From JAQVSV01 sp041667045 (GTDB lineage Bacteria; Elusimicrobiota; Elusimicrobia; Elusimicrobiales; Elusimicrobiaceae), in assembly GCA_041667045.1 (NCBI GenBank), contig JBAYFS010000149.1, positions 1-5,860 on the forward strand: a stretch of DNA of 5,860 nucleotides, given 5' to 3'. Position numbers and translations under genes: made by a program. This document shows, one piece after another, positions 5,718 through 5,860 of the stretch (positions are counted from its first letter, which is position 1; each line of letters starts with the position of its first letter). A model generated the notes under the pieces. The model had not been told where the DNA came from. It ran no database searches and saw only the letters and a list, made by a program, of their open reading frames with translations.

Positions 5718-5860
5718 ATGATAAAGCGAATGGCAATTCTGGCGGTCGCGCTGGCAGCCGCAGGCGCCGCGGCAACAGCTCAGGATTTCGATTTCAAGGG
5801 AGTGTCCTCTAGTAAAGTTAAGTCGCTGAAGGAAAAAACATCCCGCATGGCGCGTTTTGC
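5718..5860 (+). CDS. exported protein of unknown function, N-terminal part
   Basis: The first 47 complete codons of a gene that runs off the right edge. The start MIKRM is followed by an alanine- and leucine-rich hydrophobic core (residues 5-19) and a good signal peptidase I site, Ala19-Thr20-Ala21, so the mature protein would begin at Gln22-Asp23 and lie in the periplasm or outside. The mature part begins DFDFKGVSSSKV and continues with a lysine-rich, probably helical segment. No family can be named from so little. The gene has its own promoter and ribosome site, so it is probably not part of the hpd operon, although no terminator is visible between hpdA and this promoter. Confidence 0.8.
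   Translation, partial: MIKRMAILAVALAAAGAAATAQDFDFKGVSSSKVKSLKEKTSRMARF

Noticed and set aside
1..5860. tRNA or rRNA genes, CRISPR arrays, insertion sequences, defence genes
   Set aside because: I looked on both strands and found no repeat-spacer pattern, tRNA T-loop arrangement, transposase motif or terminal inverted repeats.

Overview
The window is a piece of an anaerobe's genome. Its core is a complete three-gene operon for 4-hydroxyphenylacetate decarboxylase (hpdB-hpdC-hpdA), the glycyl radical system that makes p-cresol from 4-hydroxyphenylacetate, a product of tyrosine fermentation. Glycyl radical enzymes are destroyed by oxygen, so the organism is almost certainly a strict anaerobe or grows anaerobically, plausibly in a gut or sediment. 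The phylum cannot be fixed from this window. The moderately GC-rich coding style, the short signal-peptide proteins and the perfect TTGACA promoter element would fit a Gram-negative-type anaerobe such as an Elusimicrobiota member, but that is a guess.

Layout, all genes on the + strand. Bases 2-322 are the 3' end of an unrecognised gene. Bases 323-671 hold no gene I can support, only small dyads. Bases 672-1568 encode an exported HExxH-type zinc peptidase-like protein, AT-richer than the rest and with no ATG start. A strong Rho-independent terminator (1613-1644) closes it. Bases 1645-1830 are a leader or control region for the hpd operon, with a dyad and a short direct repeat. Then come hpdB (1831-4455), hpdC (4457-4705) and hpdA (4702-5634). 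A promoter and ribosome binding site (5655-5709) serve a new gene starting at 5718, which encodes an exported protein cut off by the window edge.

How the hpd genes work together (known for the family): HpdA uses S-adenosylmethionine and reduced iron-sulfur clusters to place a radical on a glycine of HpdB (Gly849 here). HpdB passes it to Cys479, which starts decarboxylation of 4-hydroxyphenylacetate. HpdC is the small [4Fe-4S] subunit that binds HpdB. The presence of hpdC separates this enzyme from the related indoleacetate and phenylacetate decarboxylases, which lack such a subunit. The genes are almost without gaps (1 base between B and C, a 4-base overlap between C and A), so they should be made together.

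I see no sign of a new defence system, CRISPR array, mobile element or RNA gene. The points most worth a second look are the unusual cysteine patterns in HpdC and HpdA, the leader in front of hpdB, the unexplained 349-base gap, and the start of the peptidase gene.
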